A DNA stretch of 64,000 nucleotides. Source: Bradyrhizobium sp. CCBAU 53338. Lineage in GTDB: Bacteria > Pseudomonadota > Alphaproteobacteria > Rhizobiales > Xanthobacteraceae. Each line of letters starts with the position of its first letter. Positions within the stretch are counted from its first letter, which is position 1. Below are positions 37,428-45,566 of the stretch, piece by piece. Position numbers and translations under genes: made by a program. Where the stretch lies: assembly GCF_015291665.1 (NCBI RefSeq), contig NZ_CP030049.1, positions 806,001-870,000 on the forward strand, in the 5' to 3' direction. The notes below the pieces were generated by a model. The model did no database searches and was not told the origin of the DNA. It saw only the letters and a program-made list of their open reading frames with translations.

Positions 37428-37880
37428 CTAAAGCCTATTGACGCTGCCGCGTTCGAATCTCCACGTCGTGCCCTTGGAGACCAGGTAGAGAGCCAGGATC
37501 CCGGGAACGAGGGACATCGCCACGCAACTGTTGAACGCCGATCCTTTGTTGACAGGTGGGGGTATCTCTGAGGGGGGAGGGAAGAGGCGGTAGGACCACC
37601 CCGTGATGGTACAGCGCGAATGATGATCTACGGCAGCCATGATCGCTCCATCGTGAATCGCCTCGTTAAAAGCGATTGCTGCTCGCACGGTCTCCGCAAA
37701 ATTCTGGTCGAGGAATTGGCCCACCTCGGGGGAAGGATCGCGCGGCATTGGCTCGGCGAAACGTGGTAGGTTATTCTGATGGTAGAGACAGCAAATCAGC
37801 GGATCGAAAGCTGCTGGACGTCCAGCCAGAATCCTGAAGATTTCGTCTATTCCAGTCATCGCGGCTTCGGTCTTCGACAT
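37428..37880 (-). CDS. Small protein resembling a diadenylate-cyclase (DAC) domain
   Basis: A 150-residue protein read leftward from ATG 37880. Its second half lines up with DisA/CdaA-type domains: NEAIHDGAIM matches the LHDGAVII strand with the DGA motif. NKGSAFNSCVAMSLVPGILALYLVSKGTTWRFERG then matches the region of GTRHRAA...VSEETG...G. The catalytic RHR is replaced by AFN, so cyclase activity is doubtful; a nucleotide-sensing role is more likely. The gene lies between a CD-NTase and an intact Cap15-like gene, its start overlapping the latter's. The assignment is motif-level inference. Confidence 0.5.
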   Translation of the reverse strand: MSKTEAAMTGIDEIFRILAGRPAAFDPLICCLYHQNNLPRFAEPMPRDPSPEVGQFLDQNFAETVRAAIAFNEAIHDGAIMAAVDHHSRCTITGWSYRLFPPPSEIPPPVNKGSAFNSCVAMSLVPGILALYLVSKGTTWRFERGSVNRL

Positions 37881-38472
37881 GATCAACTTTCTTCAGACCC
37901 GGCTTCTATTTACGATAGTCGTCTGTCTGGCGATAGCGATATTCGCAGGGTTGAAGTTTGCCGATGTATTCACCGGCAACACCTACGAAGACGTCTGGAT
38001 ATTCTCCAGGTATGTCTTTGGCATACCTGCTGCTCTTGCTGTCGTCATCTACGGGGCATGGCGTGCTATCCCGATACTTCAGCGTATGACATTCCCCTAT
38101 TTGGGTGGCCGGTGGACCGGTGTGCTGCGCTATGGTCCACCCGACAGGCAGGAGCTCAGGGATGCCACGCTGACGATCCGACATCACTTGAGCGGGATGT
38201 CTCTTGTCCTCGAAACCAGGGAATCGACCTCGACTACGCTGGCGGTTGTAGCCACACGCGATCCTACCGGCACGCAATACCATGTGTACTACGTCTTCGA
38301 GAATCGACGGAAGGCTGAGTACACTAAGCCTGGGCTTCCTACGATTTATCGAGGCGTGGCTATAATGAGTGTTGGGATGTCGGGGACGAAGACTTTAAGC
38401 GGTGAATATTTTACGGACCAGCCGACAAATGGCATCGCCGAGTTCAAACTGGAGAGGCACGCCTGGTTTTAG
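37879..38472 (+). CDS. Second Cap15-like effector, intact
   Basis: A 197-residue protein with two transmembrane helices (residues 8-27 and 44-66). A beta-rich domain follows, starting FPYLGGRWTGVLRYG and running through TLTIRHHLSGMSLVLETRES and YHVYYVFEN to AIMSVGMSGTKTLSGEYFTD. This layout matches the Cap15 effector of CBASS, in which a cyclic dinucleotide binds the barrel. It is the intact relative of the frameshifted gene at 35637 and is likely the working effector for the CD-NTase at 36297. The ATG overlaps the divergent DAC-like gene's ATG. Confidence 0.75.
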   Translation: MINFLQTRLLFTIVVCLAIAIFAGLKFADVFTGNTYEDVWIFSRYVFGIPAALAVVIYGAWRAIPILQRMTFPYLGGRWTGVLRYGPPDRQELRDATLTIRHHLSGMSLVLETRESTSTTLAVVATRDPTGTQYHVYYVFENRRKAEYTKPGLPTIYRGVAIMSVGMSGTKTLSGEYFTDQPTNGIAEFKLERHAWF

Positions 38473-38660
38473 GCGACGATGCCGCGCCCGATCTTGCGAT
38501 CGGCGGGTGTGGGCGCATCCATGACCGGGCTGTACCGCTAAAGGCCTCGCAATCGATTGGGCGCAGTTGTCGACGCAACGGCATAAGCTCTATCGGGCGG
38601 CGCTTGACGGGGTCATCGGCGGAAAGCGGATACGCTTGGCCTCGGCGTTTGTTGCCACAA

Positions 38661-39130
38661 TGAAATTTCTGAATCTTAGGCCCTGATCGGTTCATTTATT
38701 TAATTGGACGGTCGATTCGGTAATTGCGATTCTGGCGCATGTCCGAACTCACCGTGCAATATCTCGTGCTCGAGCGTCGCGATCCGGCCCGTAACATGGC
38801 GCGGTTCTATGTGCTCACGATCGAGCCGACGCTGTTTGGCGATACGGCATTGGTGCGTGAATGGGGGCGCCTCGGTGGGCGCGGTCGACGGCGGCTCGAT
38901 TTGTTCGATGGTCACGCGCAGGCCGTCGAGGCCCTTGAGTGTTGGCTCAGGCGAAAAACCAGTCGTGGTTACGTCCAGCGGCACTCGTCAAGCTGTGACC
39001 CGGCGTGAGATGCTGGGCTGGACGAAAAGCCGAAATAAGTATATCAAAGTAATCTAAGGTCGTTTCAGTCCTATTCGCAAGAATTGCAAAAGTATTCCAT
39101 AATCTTCATTATGCGAATCCAAGTAATCCT
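38661..39130 (+). repeat. Long repeat, copy 2 (WGR unit)
   Basis: This is the direct-repeat partner of 3607-4080, with the same orientation. The 3' part contains CATAAT-CTTC-ATTATG (39098-39113), a short palindrome in a stretch also similar to 4036-4060. The unit contains the WGR gene intact here. Confidence 0.85.
38739..39008 (+). CDS. Small WGR-domain protein
   Basis: An 89-residue WGR protein (VREWGRLGGRGRRRLDLFDGHAQAVEALECWLRRK). It retains the 13 bases lost in copy 1. Its last ten residues (HSSSCDPA) differ from the copy 1 tail, which suggests local decay. The domain is named for the Trp-Gly-Arg motif and is thought to bind nucleic acid, as in PARP regulators and MolR-type proteins. It lies alone between the second CBASS and the Ubl operon, next to recombination-prone repeats. 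Confidence 0.8.
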   Translation: MSELTVQYLVLERRDPARNMARFYVLTIEPTLFGDTALVREWGRLGGRGRRRLDLFDGHAQAVEALECWLRRKTSRGYVQRHSSSCDPA

Positions 39131-39305
39131 AGCCGATCACAACCTCTTTTAGTATCGAGCATTTGCAGAACGAGCTATTTGCCAGCGCAGCAATTCAACC
39201 CAACTTGCCCTGCCCCAACGCGCTCTCGTGCTGATCAATCAAGTGACGAGTACGCGAGCTGACTATTTTATCTTCGATATTCGCAGCCGTTTGAAGCAAA
39301 CGTTC

Positions 39306-39866
39306 TCAAGCCGTGAAGTCGACCTTGTCCGTCCTTCCCAAGGCCGAACGTAAACGGAAGTGGCTTCTCAGCTTGCCAGTTCCCTCCTCGGCCACCCGCT
39401 TGCGAGCGAGGGTCCGACAGGCCTCCAGAACGTCCCAAGGGATCTCTCCGAGGTCATCGGCGACCTCGACAAATGACCGCCAAGCGGCGGACGACAATCG
39501 TTTCGACACTGGCTCGAGCAAATCGTCCAATGCAATACCAGCGTCTGTTTCCGCATCATTGTCTGATCCGAACAGATAAATACGTCCGCGCCAGATGATG
39601 TAGTGACTTTGACAGCCGGTATCGCGCCAAACAGAAGGAAACACACTCATTTTTCCTCCTTCCGCATTGTAGATACGCCAGGCGGGCCCACTTCTTGGAT
39701 CGAGGTTGACTGGAAATCGTTCGCCGCAACCGCAAGGACAGGACAACACAAGCCAACGTGGACCACCGCGGTTGACCAGGACAGCATCGCCGGGTTTCGA
39801 CAGGTGCTGGTCCGCCTCGCCTCGTGAAGAAACCTTCGCCCGAAAGTTGAGAATGACGATGCCCAT
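39306..39866 (-). CDS. DUF6527 family protein, last gene of the Ubl operon
   Basis: A 186-residue protein with a cysteine cluster (VLSCPCGCGERFPVNLDP) and the family phrase SVFPSVWRDTGCQSHYIIWRGRIYLFG. DUF6527 proteins recur in ubiquitin-like conjugation operons in bacteria; their role is unknown, though the cysteines suggest zinc binding. The C-terminal 70 residues are charged. It follows the kinase-like gene by 9 bases, so it is co-transcribed. Confidence 0.8.
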   Translation of the reverse strand: MGIVILNFRAKVSSRGEADQHLSKPGDAVLVNRGGPRWLVLSCPCGCGERFPVNLDPRSGPAWRIYNAEGGKMSVFPSVWRDTGCQSHYIIWRGRIYLFGSDNDAETDAGIALDDLLEPVSKRLSSAAWRSFVEVADDLGEIPWDVLEACRTLARKRVAEEGTGKLRSHFRLRSALGRTDKVDFTA

Positions 39867-39875
39867 GAATTCGCC

Positions 39876-41447
39876 TCACTGCGGTGCGAAGTTGTTGTTG
39901 AGAATGCGCTCTGCTAACACGTACGCAGCGGCGCGACGCTCATCCTCAGGACCTTTCAGGTTTGGATCTTTGGCCGCCTTGTTCAGAAGGGCCAGTGCAA
40001 GAGCCGCTCCGTATTGATCTGCTGACGCGACACGCGCGGCATAGTGCCGGATCTGTCGCACGGCTTCGTGAAACCAGCGATGCGGATCGCGCGGATCACC
40101 GTGCCCGAGCAGCATGTCGAGCGGCTTACCACCATACGGTTGCTCAATCGACCTCCACCACTCATCGAAGGACCAGAGCTCATGATTATCGAAGGCATCG
40201 ACCAATAGGCTGGCCTCCAAGGTCGCTATGTCCCACACCAGCGGTCCATCCTGATTGGCATAGAAGTCGATGACGAGCGCCTCGTGCCCCCTCACCTGAA
40301 CATTGTCGACGTGGAGATCGCCATGAATCTTTGCGAATAACACCGGAGAACTTGCGCAGTATTCGAACAATGTAAACAGTCGATCGCGGTCGCATCTCGA
40401 GCCGATCGATCGCGCCCTTTGCATCCGGCGCCGGTCAAATTGCTTTGGAAAGCGCGGACCCAGGGTCTGCGAAAGTGGCGTATCTCGGCGTTCGATATTT
40501 CGATACCACGCTTGCAGCGTTCGATCGAACAGGCACGATATTGCCGGCCCGGCCCGGCCGCTCCGTGCGGCAAGCCTTAGACTCTCGCAGGATTCGATGA
40601 GATCGCCGACCAGCACACCGCGTGTCGATCCGAGACAGCATAAATCGTAGTTCAATCGCGGCCCGAGATTGAAAGGCACGTATTTCTCGACATTCAATTG
40701 GTAATTCTGAAATTCTTGAAAGATCTTGCTGCGATCACCGAGTTTGACAAAACGCGGCATAGTATGAAAGGCGCCGAAGACCGGGTAGGCACGGTATACG
40801 GCAGCCCCGGACCGGCCTTCGGTCATTGGACTGAAATGCACGGCCGTGTAACCTCTGAATGCGCGCTTCAGAAGGACTTGGCCAACACCAGCGTCGTTCT
40901 CTCCAAACTCGCATTCGGGAGCGAAGCTGAAACTGACAGACTCTTGTACGGCCTCGCCGGGGAGATGCCGAACCAAGAAGTTGGCCGCTTCCGACCAATT
41001 GGCAATGGGCGACAAGATGGTGACGTGCGGCAGCGGGGGGAGAGGCATCGGATCGCCCAATGATCTCTGCCACGTGAACTGATTGCGCAGGACGTCGCTC
41101 GGAAGGTTGCTGGCAAACACACGCGCCTCTTCCAGACATCTATACACTTGCGGAAGACCAGCAACGCCGAACGGCACGACAAAGACGCGGCATTCGTAAT
41201 CAAGCAGGTGCTTAAGGCAGCTTCGAACGATTCGCTGGAATCTTGATGGGTAATCTTGTTGCTGGACGATTACGACGGCGGCAAGGCTCGCCAACAGAGC
41301 AGGCTCCATCGGCTGAAAAGCGGTAATCTGCTGTTGTCTGATCGTGAGGCCGCGGTCTTGAAACGGCGCCTTAGCCTCAGCCGGGGGATCGGCGCCGATC
41401 CAGCCAACCTCCGACCGACCAAAAGCTGTAACGTCAACGATTGACAT
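39876..41447 (-). CDS. Aminoglycoside-phosphotransferase-like kinase in the Ubl operon
   Basis: A 523-residue protein whose start ATG 41447 overlaps the JAB-E1 gene end by 14 bases. About 200 N-terminal residues (SIVDVTAFGRSEVGW, then LAAVVIVQQQDYPSRF) look like a receiver-like or other alpha/beta domain. An APH-type kinase follows: a nucleotide-loop-like GRSGAAVYRAYPV near residue 215, the catalytic loop KIHGDLHVDNVQ near residue 375, and the metal site VIDFYANQDG near 392. Key residues appear present. I know of no established kinase component in such operons; it may modify the Ubl, its enzymes or a target. Confidence 0.7.
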   Translation of the reverse strand: MSIVDVTAFGRSEVGWIGADPPAEAKAPFQDRGLTIRQQQITAFQPMEPALLASLAAVVIVQQQDYPSRFQRIVRSCLKHLLDYECRVFVVPFGVAGLPQVYRCLEEARVFASNLPSDVLRNQFTWQRSLGDPMPLPPLPHVTILSPIANWSEAANFLVRHLPGEAVQESVSFSFAPECEFGENDAGVGQVLLKRAFRGYTAVHFSPMTEGRSGAAVYRAYPVFGAFHTMPRFVKLGDRSKIFQEFQNYQLNVEKYVPFNLGPRLNYDLCCLGSTRGVLVGDLIESCESLRLAARSGRAGPAISCLFDRTLQAWYRNIERRDTPLSQTLGPRFPKQFDRRRMQRARSIGSRCDRDRLFTLFEYCASSPVLFAKIHGDLHVDNVQVRGHEALVIDFYANQDGPLVWDIATLEASLLVDAFDNHELWSFDEWWRSIEQPYGGKPLDMLLGHGDPRDPHRWFHEAVRQIRHYAARVASADQYGAALALALLNKAAKDPNLKGPEDERRAAAYVLAERILNNNFAPQ

Positions 41448-42780
41448 TTTGAGCGAGACGGCCTTGGAGAGCCAATCCATCGCCCCTTGCCAAAACGCCT
41501 GCCCGCGAGCAGACGATGCAGTCCTGGACGGGCTCACCCTTGACCGACCGGAGGCGACTTCTCAGACCATCATACAGAAGATGCCGCGCCGGCGATGGCA
41601 CGCCGACAACAGCGGACAAGAACATGGTGATGGCGAGCGAGGTAATAGTGCTGTTGATCGAGATCACCGCGGGCGCAGGTTCACGAGCGCCGACGAGATA
41701 AGGATCCTGCTTGCGCTCGGCCTCCGACATCATGTCGCGGCGGACCTCGTTACCGTCCAAGAGGCCACCGCAGGTGAGGCAAGCCAATCCAGGCGACAGC
41801 ATCTGGGCGCGGCCGGTAATGTGAGTGATCTTGCCCCCCTTAACGGCGATAACCGTCCCGATATCGATGCAAGGAATGAGATATTGATAAGCTAATTGCT
41901 GAAGGACGGCTCGACTACCGTGTGAATCGGTGCAGCAAAACAGCACATCAACGTCTCGCAATTTCTTTGCGGTTTCGACGAAGACGACGTTCTCTTGAAA
42001 AGAGGTGACTACGGCACGAGGTTGAACTGCGCGAATATATCGCTCGGCCACCGCGACTTTGGCCTGCCCCGTATCGGCAGATGCGGACCCTGCCAAGCGG
42101 TTCAAATTAGTCAGCTCGACGTCATCTGGATCAACTAGAACGAACTCCTTGACGCCGAGGTGAGCCAATTGCTGCACGGCCAGCGATCCCGTGCCACCAA
42201 GTCCCACGATCCCCACCCTGAGGCTTTGGAGGATGCTCTGCCCGGCACGACCGAAGGCCCGAACCTGCCGATCGTAAAGATCGGAAGGGTCGTGTGATCG
42301 ACTGGGATCAAACAGGACTCGTCGATCATCCCCTACCGCAATCAGACGAAGATGTCGGTCGCTTCCAAGGTAGCGACATGCATACCCTCCGTCGCTCACA
42401 ACAAGGGCCAGATGCTGCAAGTCAGGGGTTCGATGCCGAAAGAAGTGTGCGAGAACCTCCTCGCCCGCATCGTCAATGCGCGAAAACTCGGGCGCGGCCC
42501 TCCCGGGATGGCTATGCACAAACACCAGGCTACTTTTGGTCCGCGCAGCAATCTTTGCCCACCTGGCGATGAACGCAGGCCGCAGCTCTGCTTCGAGTTG
42601 GCTGCGCCGAGTGTAGTCGTCTTCAGCGGGCACTACGACCTCTCGCACCAACACCCTTGCACGACCGTCGGCCCGAGACGTTCTGCCGCACATCAAGACC
42701 AAGCATAACTCGGTTCGACCGCCCAGCACGGAGCGCCGGACGAAGTCGAGATCGGCAAAGGTGATGAGAAGATCGTCCAC
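41434..42780 (-). CDS. JAB-E1 (ThiF) fusion of the Ubl conjugation operon
   Basis: A 448-residue fusion. The GTG start at 42780 shares one base with the E2 stop (TAGTG). The N-terminal JAB domain has FVHSHPGRAAPEFSRIDDAG near residue 85, the JAMM zinc site. The C-terminal ThiF/E1 domain begins SLRVGIVGLGGTGSLAVQQLAHLG near residue 190, with VDPDDVELTNLNRL and a later CLTCGG. It would both process the ubiquitin-like precursor and adenylate its C-terminus. JAB-E1 fusions with a multi-ubiquitin-type Ubl and an E2 are a known bacterial arrangement. Confidence 0.88.
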   Translation of the reverse strand: MDDLLITFADLDFVRRSVLGGRTELCLVLMCGRTSRADGRARVLVREVVVPAEDDYTRRSQLEAELRPAFIARWAKIAARTKSSLVFVHSHPGRAAPEFSRIDDAGEEVLAHFFRHRTPDLQHLALVVSDGGYACRYLGSDRHLRLIAVGDDRRVLFDPSRSHDPSDLYDRQVRAFGRAGQSILQSLRVGIVGLGGTGSLAVQQLAHLGVKEFVLVDPDDVELTNLNRLAGSASADTGQAKVAVAERYIRAVQPRAVVTSFQENVVFVETAKKLRDVDVLFCCTDSHGSRAVLQQLAYQYLIPCIDIGTVIAVKGGKITHITGRAQMLSPGLACLTCGGLLDGNEVRRDMMSEAERKQDPYLVGAREPAPAVISINSTITSLAITMFLSAVVGVPSPARHLLYDGLRSRLRSVKGEPVQDCIVCSRAGVLARGDGLALQGRLAQNVNR

Positions 42781-43163
42781 TATCGTGCGGGGTTTAGACG
42801 TTGCGCGATGACGTTGACATAGGTCAGCATGTTGTCGCGATTTGGATTCCAAGATTGCAAGTGCCACGAAAACCAAGTGCCTCGCGGCTCACCCCCTGGG
42901 ACCGGATTGGCATCGTTCGAGGCGGTTGGAGCGCCGCCGTCCACCAAGCGAACAGGCCCCGGTTCCAACCAGAAGCAATCCGGTTGTGCCGAAGGATATC
43001 CCGGTGGCAGCAGAAAAATGACGGTCCCTTTAGCGATGCTCCAACCTTCTGGAAGATCGAATTCCGGAATCTCAACCAATACAGCTCCGTTGGACATCGG
43101 GGTTCGACGCGCCAAGGGAAAATGCTGTTGGAGCGCCGCAAACTGCTTATCAATGATTTCCAT
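42780..43163 (-). CDS. E2-like protein (prokaryotic E2 family E)
   Basis: A 127-residue protein with the UBC-like order LVEIPEFDLPEGWS, then VIFLLPPGYPSAQPDCFW, then RGTWFSWHLQSWNPNRDNMLTYVNVI. This matches the small E2-family E proteins that accompany multi-ubiquitin genes. Only one cysteine (near residue 63) is present, so a thioester role is possible but not certain. The ATG at 43163 overlaps the Ubl gene end by 14 bases; an upstream TTG would give a longer form. Confidence 0.82.
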   Translation of the reverse strand: MEIIDKQFAALQQHFPLARRTPMSNGAVLVEIPEFDLPEGWSIAKGTVIFLLPPGYPSAQPDCFWLEPGPVRLVDGGAPTASNDANPVPGGEPRGTWFSWHLQSWNPNRDNMLTYVNVIAQRLNPAR

Positions 43164-43401
43164 GTCCAAATGTCGCCGGCGGCACTGCAAAAAAATGCTT
43201 GATCCGATCGTTCAGGGGCACTGTATCTGGGTCAGCGATCGGACGATCCGGCGTGTCTCCCTGCTCTTCCAAAAAAAGCTGATAATTCGCTTCGATCTTG
43301 GCGATCCGCTTAATGTCGGCCCCGGAGAGATAAGAATGCTCGGTCTCGTATTTCACCCCATCAACGAAAAAGTGGAATTCCTTTTCTTTTTTGTCGTTCA
43401 T
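43150..43401 (-). CDS. Single-domain multi-ubiquitin-type protein (Ubl)
   Basis: An 83-residue protein with the Multi_ubiq signature: FHFFVDGVKYETEHSYLSGADIKRIA, then NYQLFLEE, then KHFFAVPPATFGHGNH. The family usually carries two or more tandem domains; here there is only one. A glycine is four residues from the end, so JAB trimming could expose a conjugatable glycine. It is the first gene of the minus-strand operon and is preceded by a TTGACA-type promoter. It is the protein modifier of the system. Confidence 0.88.
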   Translation of the reverse strand: MNDKKEKEFHFFVDGVKYETEHSYLSGADIKRIAKIEANYQLFLEEQGDTPDRPIADPDTVPLNDRIKHFFAVPPATFGHGNH

Positions 43402-43856
43402 GATCTCCTACCTGCTCCGGTGCGGCCTCCCGACGAAGACCGATGCGCATGCTATCAGCTAGAACAAATAAAGAACAGTGTCAAGGTCTTCTCCCCTTGG
43501 ATCTTGCAGCTAGGTGCCTGTCAGTTGCGCCGAGTTCGTGCGGCTCAACGTGACTGGCGGCTACCAGCGAGTGGCGAAACGCCGCCGCTTCGCGCGGGCC
43601 TAGCTGCGTCCTGGATCGCGGAAGCAATCTAAGCGGCTGCTTGCGGCGCCGCGCGCGGGTGAATTCTTCAAGCTTGCACGTCAACTATCCTCAATCCCGA
43701 CGCGGGCATGACCGTTCCGAGCTGGAGTGCTACGCCATCACCACGCCCGCACCTCCAAGACAAACCAACGAATGAATGGCGTGAGTCGACAGGAGGTCTC
43801 GAGTGCCTCTAAGATGTAGGGAAGTAAGTTCGCGGAAGCCGCGTACGGGTGGGGCA
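43402..43856. other. Promoter region of the Ubl operon and gene-poor stretch
   Basis: No gene is seen. On the minus strand TTGACA (43484-43479) and TAGCTG (43461-43456) are 17 bases apart, a fair promoter for the Ubl operon that begins at 43401. Confidence 0.45.
43456..43484 (-). promoter_or_regulatory. Possible sigma-70-type promoter of the Ubl operon
   Basis: A perfect -35 hexamer TTGACA is followed after 17 bases by the weak -10 TAGCTG, about 55 bases before the Ubl start. Confidence 0.4.
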
Positions 43857-44273
43857 GTGAACTTCCAGGTGACGGTTCTCAAGGTGCTGGTCAGCTATCC
43901 GGACGGGTTCGCCGTCCTGGAGGACATCAAGCGCGATATGGCGATTCTGGCCACCAGCGGACGGGACTGGGCCGAACGCACGAAGCGATTGGCGGCCCGC
44001 GTGCCTGACCTGGATATCTTCTCCCAACGTCTCATCGAGCGAAGGAACGGCGGCTGGCGCATCACTGATAAGGGACGCGAGGTTCTCGCGGTCATGGAGG
44101 CGCGGCCCGCACCAGCTCAGCCAATGGAGCTGCCTGATGCCCGCGCGGTCGAGGAGCCGGCGCCAGCCACGACACTGTCGCCGATGCCGTCGATCACGCC
44201 GGTTCGACGCCTGCGCAAACAAACCCGACGCCAAGCGTTGCGGCAGTTGCAACGTGCGAGAGCTCGCTCGTGA
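43857..44273 (+). CDS. Small winged-helix protein, rhizobial type
   Basis: A 138-residue protein (a longer 156-residue frame opens at GTG 43803). The N-terminal 80 residues (NFQVTVLKVLVSYPDGFAVLEDIKRDM, then GWRITDKGREVLAVME) fit a winged-helix DNA-binding domain. A proline-rich linker and a basic tail (RRLRKQTRRQALRQ) follow. Very similar small genes occur in rhizobial symbiosis regions, to my recollection. GTG 43857 is preferred for its ggtgggg site. Function is unknown. Confidence 0.65.
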   Translation: MNFQVTVLKVLVSYPDGFAVLEDIKRDMAILATSGRDWAERTKRLAARVPDLDIFSQRLIERRNGGWRITDKGREVLAVMEARPAPAQPMELPDARAVEEPAPATTLSPMPSITPVRRLRKQTRRQALRQLQRARARS

Positions 44274-44309
44274 GCAAAGGACGGGCCTTGGCTCCAGCAT
44301 CGAAGATGA

Positions 44310-44382
44310 TTGATTCGTATAACCTTCATTATGTAATATCCGAAGTTGAGTTTGCATCAAATTGTGTAGTCTGAAGTTGGTC
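44310..44382 (+). repeat. Diverged 73-base repeat, copy A
   Basis: This stretch resembles 49145-49217: ttgattcgtataaccttcat against ttgatttgcacaaccttcat, then aatatccgaa, gcatcaaa and ttgtg. The two lie in the same direction and bracket the LacI/IS remnants and the type III effector. The rest of 44274-44647 holds no gene. Confidence 0.65.
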
Positions 44383-44647
44383 CCTAAGTACCTGCTGTCG
44401 TCGGTTGCGTAGTCGCGTGATCCCCGCTAGAAAAGTCATCTTCAGCAAGGGTGCTCACAATGGACGACTATTCGGACGACATAAGACGACCGTTGTGGCC
44501 GCGTATCGAAGTGTATGCTGGCGCAGGTCGCAAGCGTCGGCCGGATGTTGGTGCTGGACGCTGTAGCGGAACCGTTGGAACGTTCAAAGAAGTGTGGGCC
44601 TCAGAGGCAGGCCTCGCGCAAGAACCGGCTTTGCGCAAGCCCGCCAT

Positions 44648-45125
44648 TTAACCGATGGCAGCATCATTAGCCGTGAACACGGCGTCTACGCCGGGAAGCT
44701 GCGCATGCGCCAGCGTCGTGCAGGCCGTGTTGCGGTCCAGGATCAGCCGACGTGGGTCAGTAAGGCCGCTCGCAACGGCGTTGTCGCGAAATCCGAGCCG
44801 GCGGCGGGTCGTGCGCGGGTCGGTGCCGTCGATGAACGCTAAGTTCTTGCGTCCTTGCGCGACGAAGTGCCGGGCGACGGTATCGCCCGCCTGGTAGTTA
44901 TCGAAACCGACGACTGCATCGATTGGAGACGATGGCAGCTCCCGTGTTTCACCTACGGGACTGCGTGCATGCCGCAGCAGGCGAGCGCCCTCCTCCGTTG
45001 CGGGTGATCCGACCATGATGATCGCCTCCGGCCGCCGCGACAGCAGTGCAGTCAGCAGGCGATCCTGCGAGGGGAGAGTCGTAGCGCGACTGCGCGAGAA
45101 TGACTGAGAATCCGAGCGGTTCGAG
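44648..45125 (-). pseudogene. LacI-family regulator fragment
   Basis: Reading leftward: [19 protein letters not shown], then, after a frameshift near 45085, [23 protein letters not shown] and on to [20 protein letters not shown] and [10 protein letters not shown]. This is the ligand-binding domain of a LacI/GalR-type regulator, truncated at both ends. The DNA-binding headpiece is missing; instead an IS110 fragment abuts it at about 45125. It cannot be functional. Confidence 0.75.
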
Positions 45126-45388
45126 CACTGACAAAGGCGCCTGCGCATGCCGAGCGTCGATACAGACCACTGGAAGATCAGCCCTACGAAGCTCGTGCCA
45201 CAGCCAACTCGCCATCGTCCCGGTCTCAAAACAAATGCGCTCGGCGTGTGGAGCTCGCTTGCGGAGCAGTGCCGTGAGCGCCCGGGGTCGGACTTGGCCT
45301 TTCCCTCTAACAAGACCTGACCGACCTCGTCGAGCACACACACTGACGTTTCATTCTGCGAGACATCCAGCCCAACATATTGCTTCAT
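45125..45388 (-). pseudogene. IS110-family transposase N-terminal fragment
   Basis: From ATG 45388 the frame reads [21 protein letters not shown], the DEDD transposase start of IS110-type elements. After a frameshift near 45290 it continues [37 protein letters not shown]. The protein ends there, joined directly to the LacI fragment. About 85 of roughly 340 residues remain. Confidence 0.75.
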
Positions 45389-45566
45389 AGCCCCTCCGAT
45401 TCGTAAGATGGTGGAGGGCTTGAAGATAGTGGACCTTTCGTGCCGCGGGCGCGACCGCAATTACGTCATCGTCTGCAATATTGCCCCCCTAAGCCGGGAT
45501 CGCGCCCAACATTGACCCAGTTGGGCTGTTGCGCTGCCTGCTTTGGAATGAAGCAGGTGGTCGGCG

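Noticed and set aside
39098..39113. Palindrome CATAAT-CTTC-ATTATG as a terminator
   Set aside because: The stem is AT-rich and no U-tract follows; it is better explained as part of the repeat unit shared with 4036-4060.
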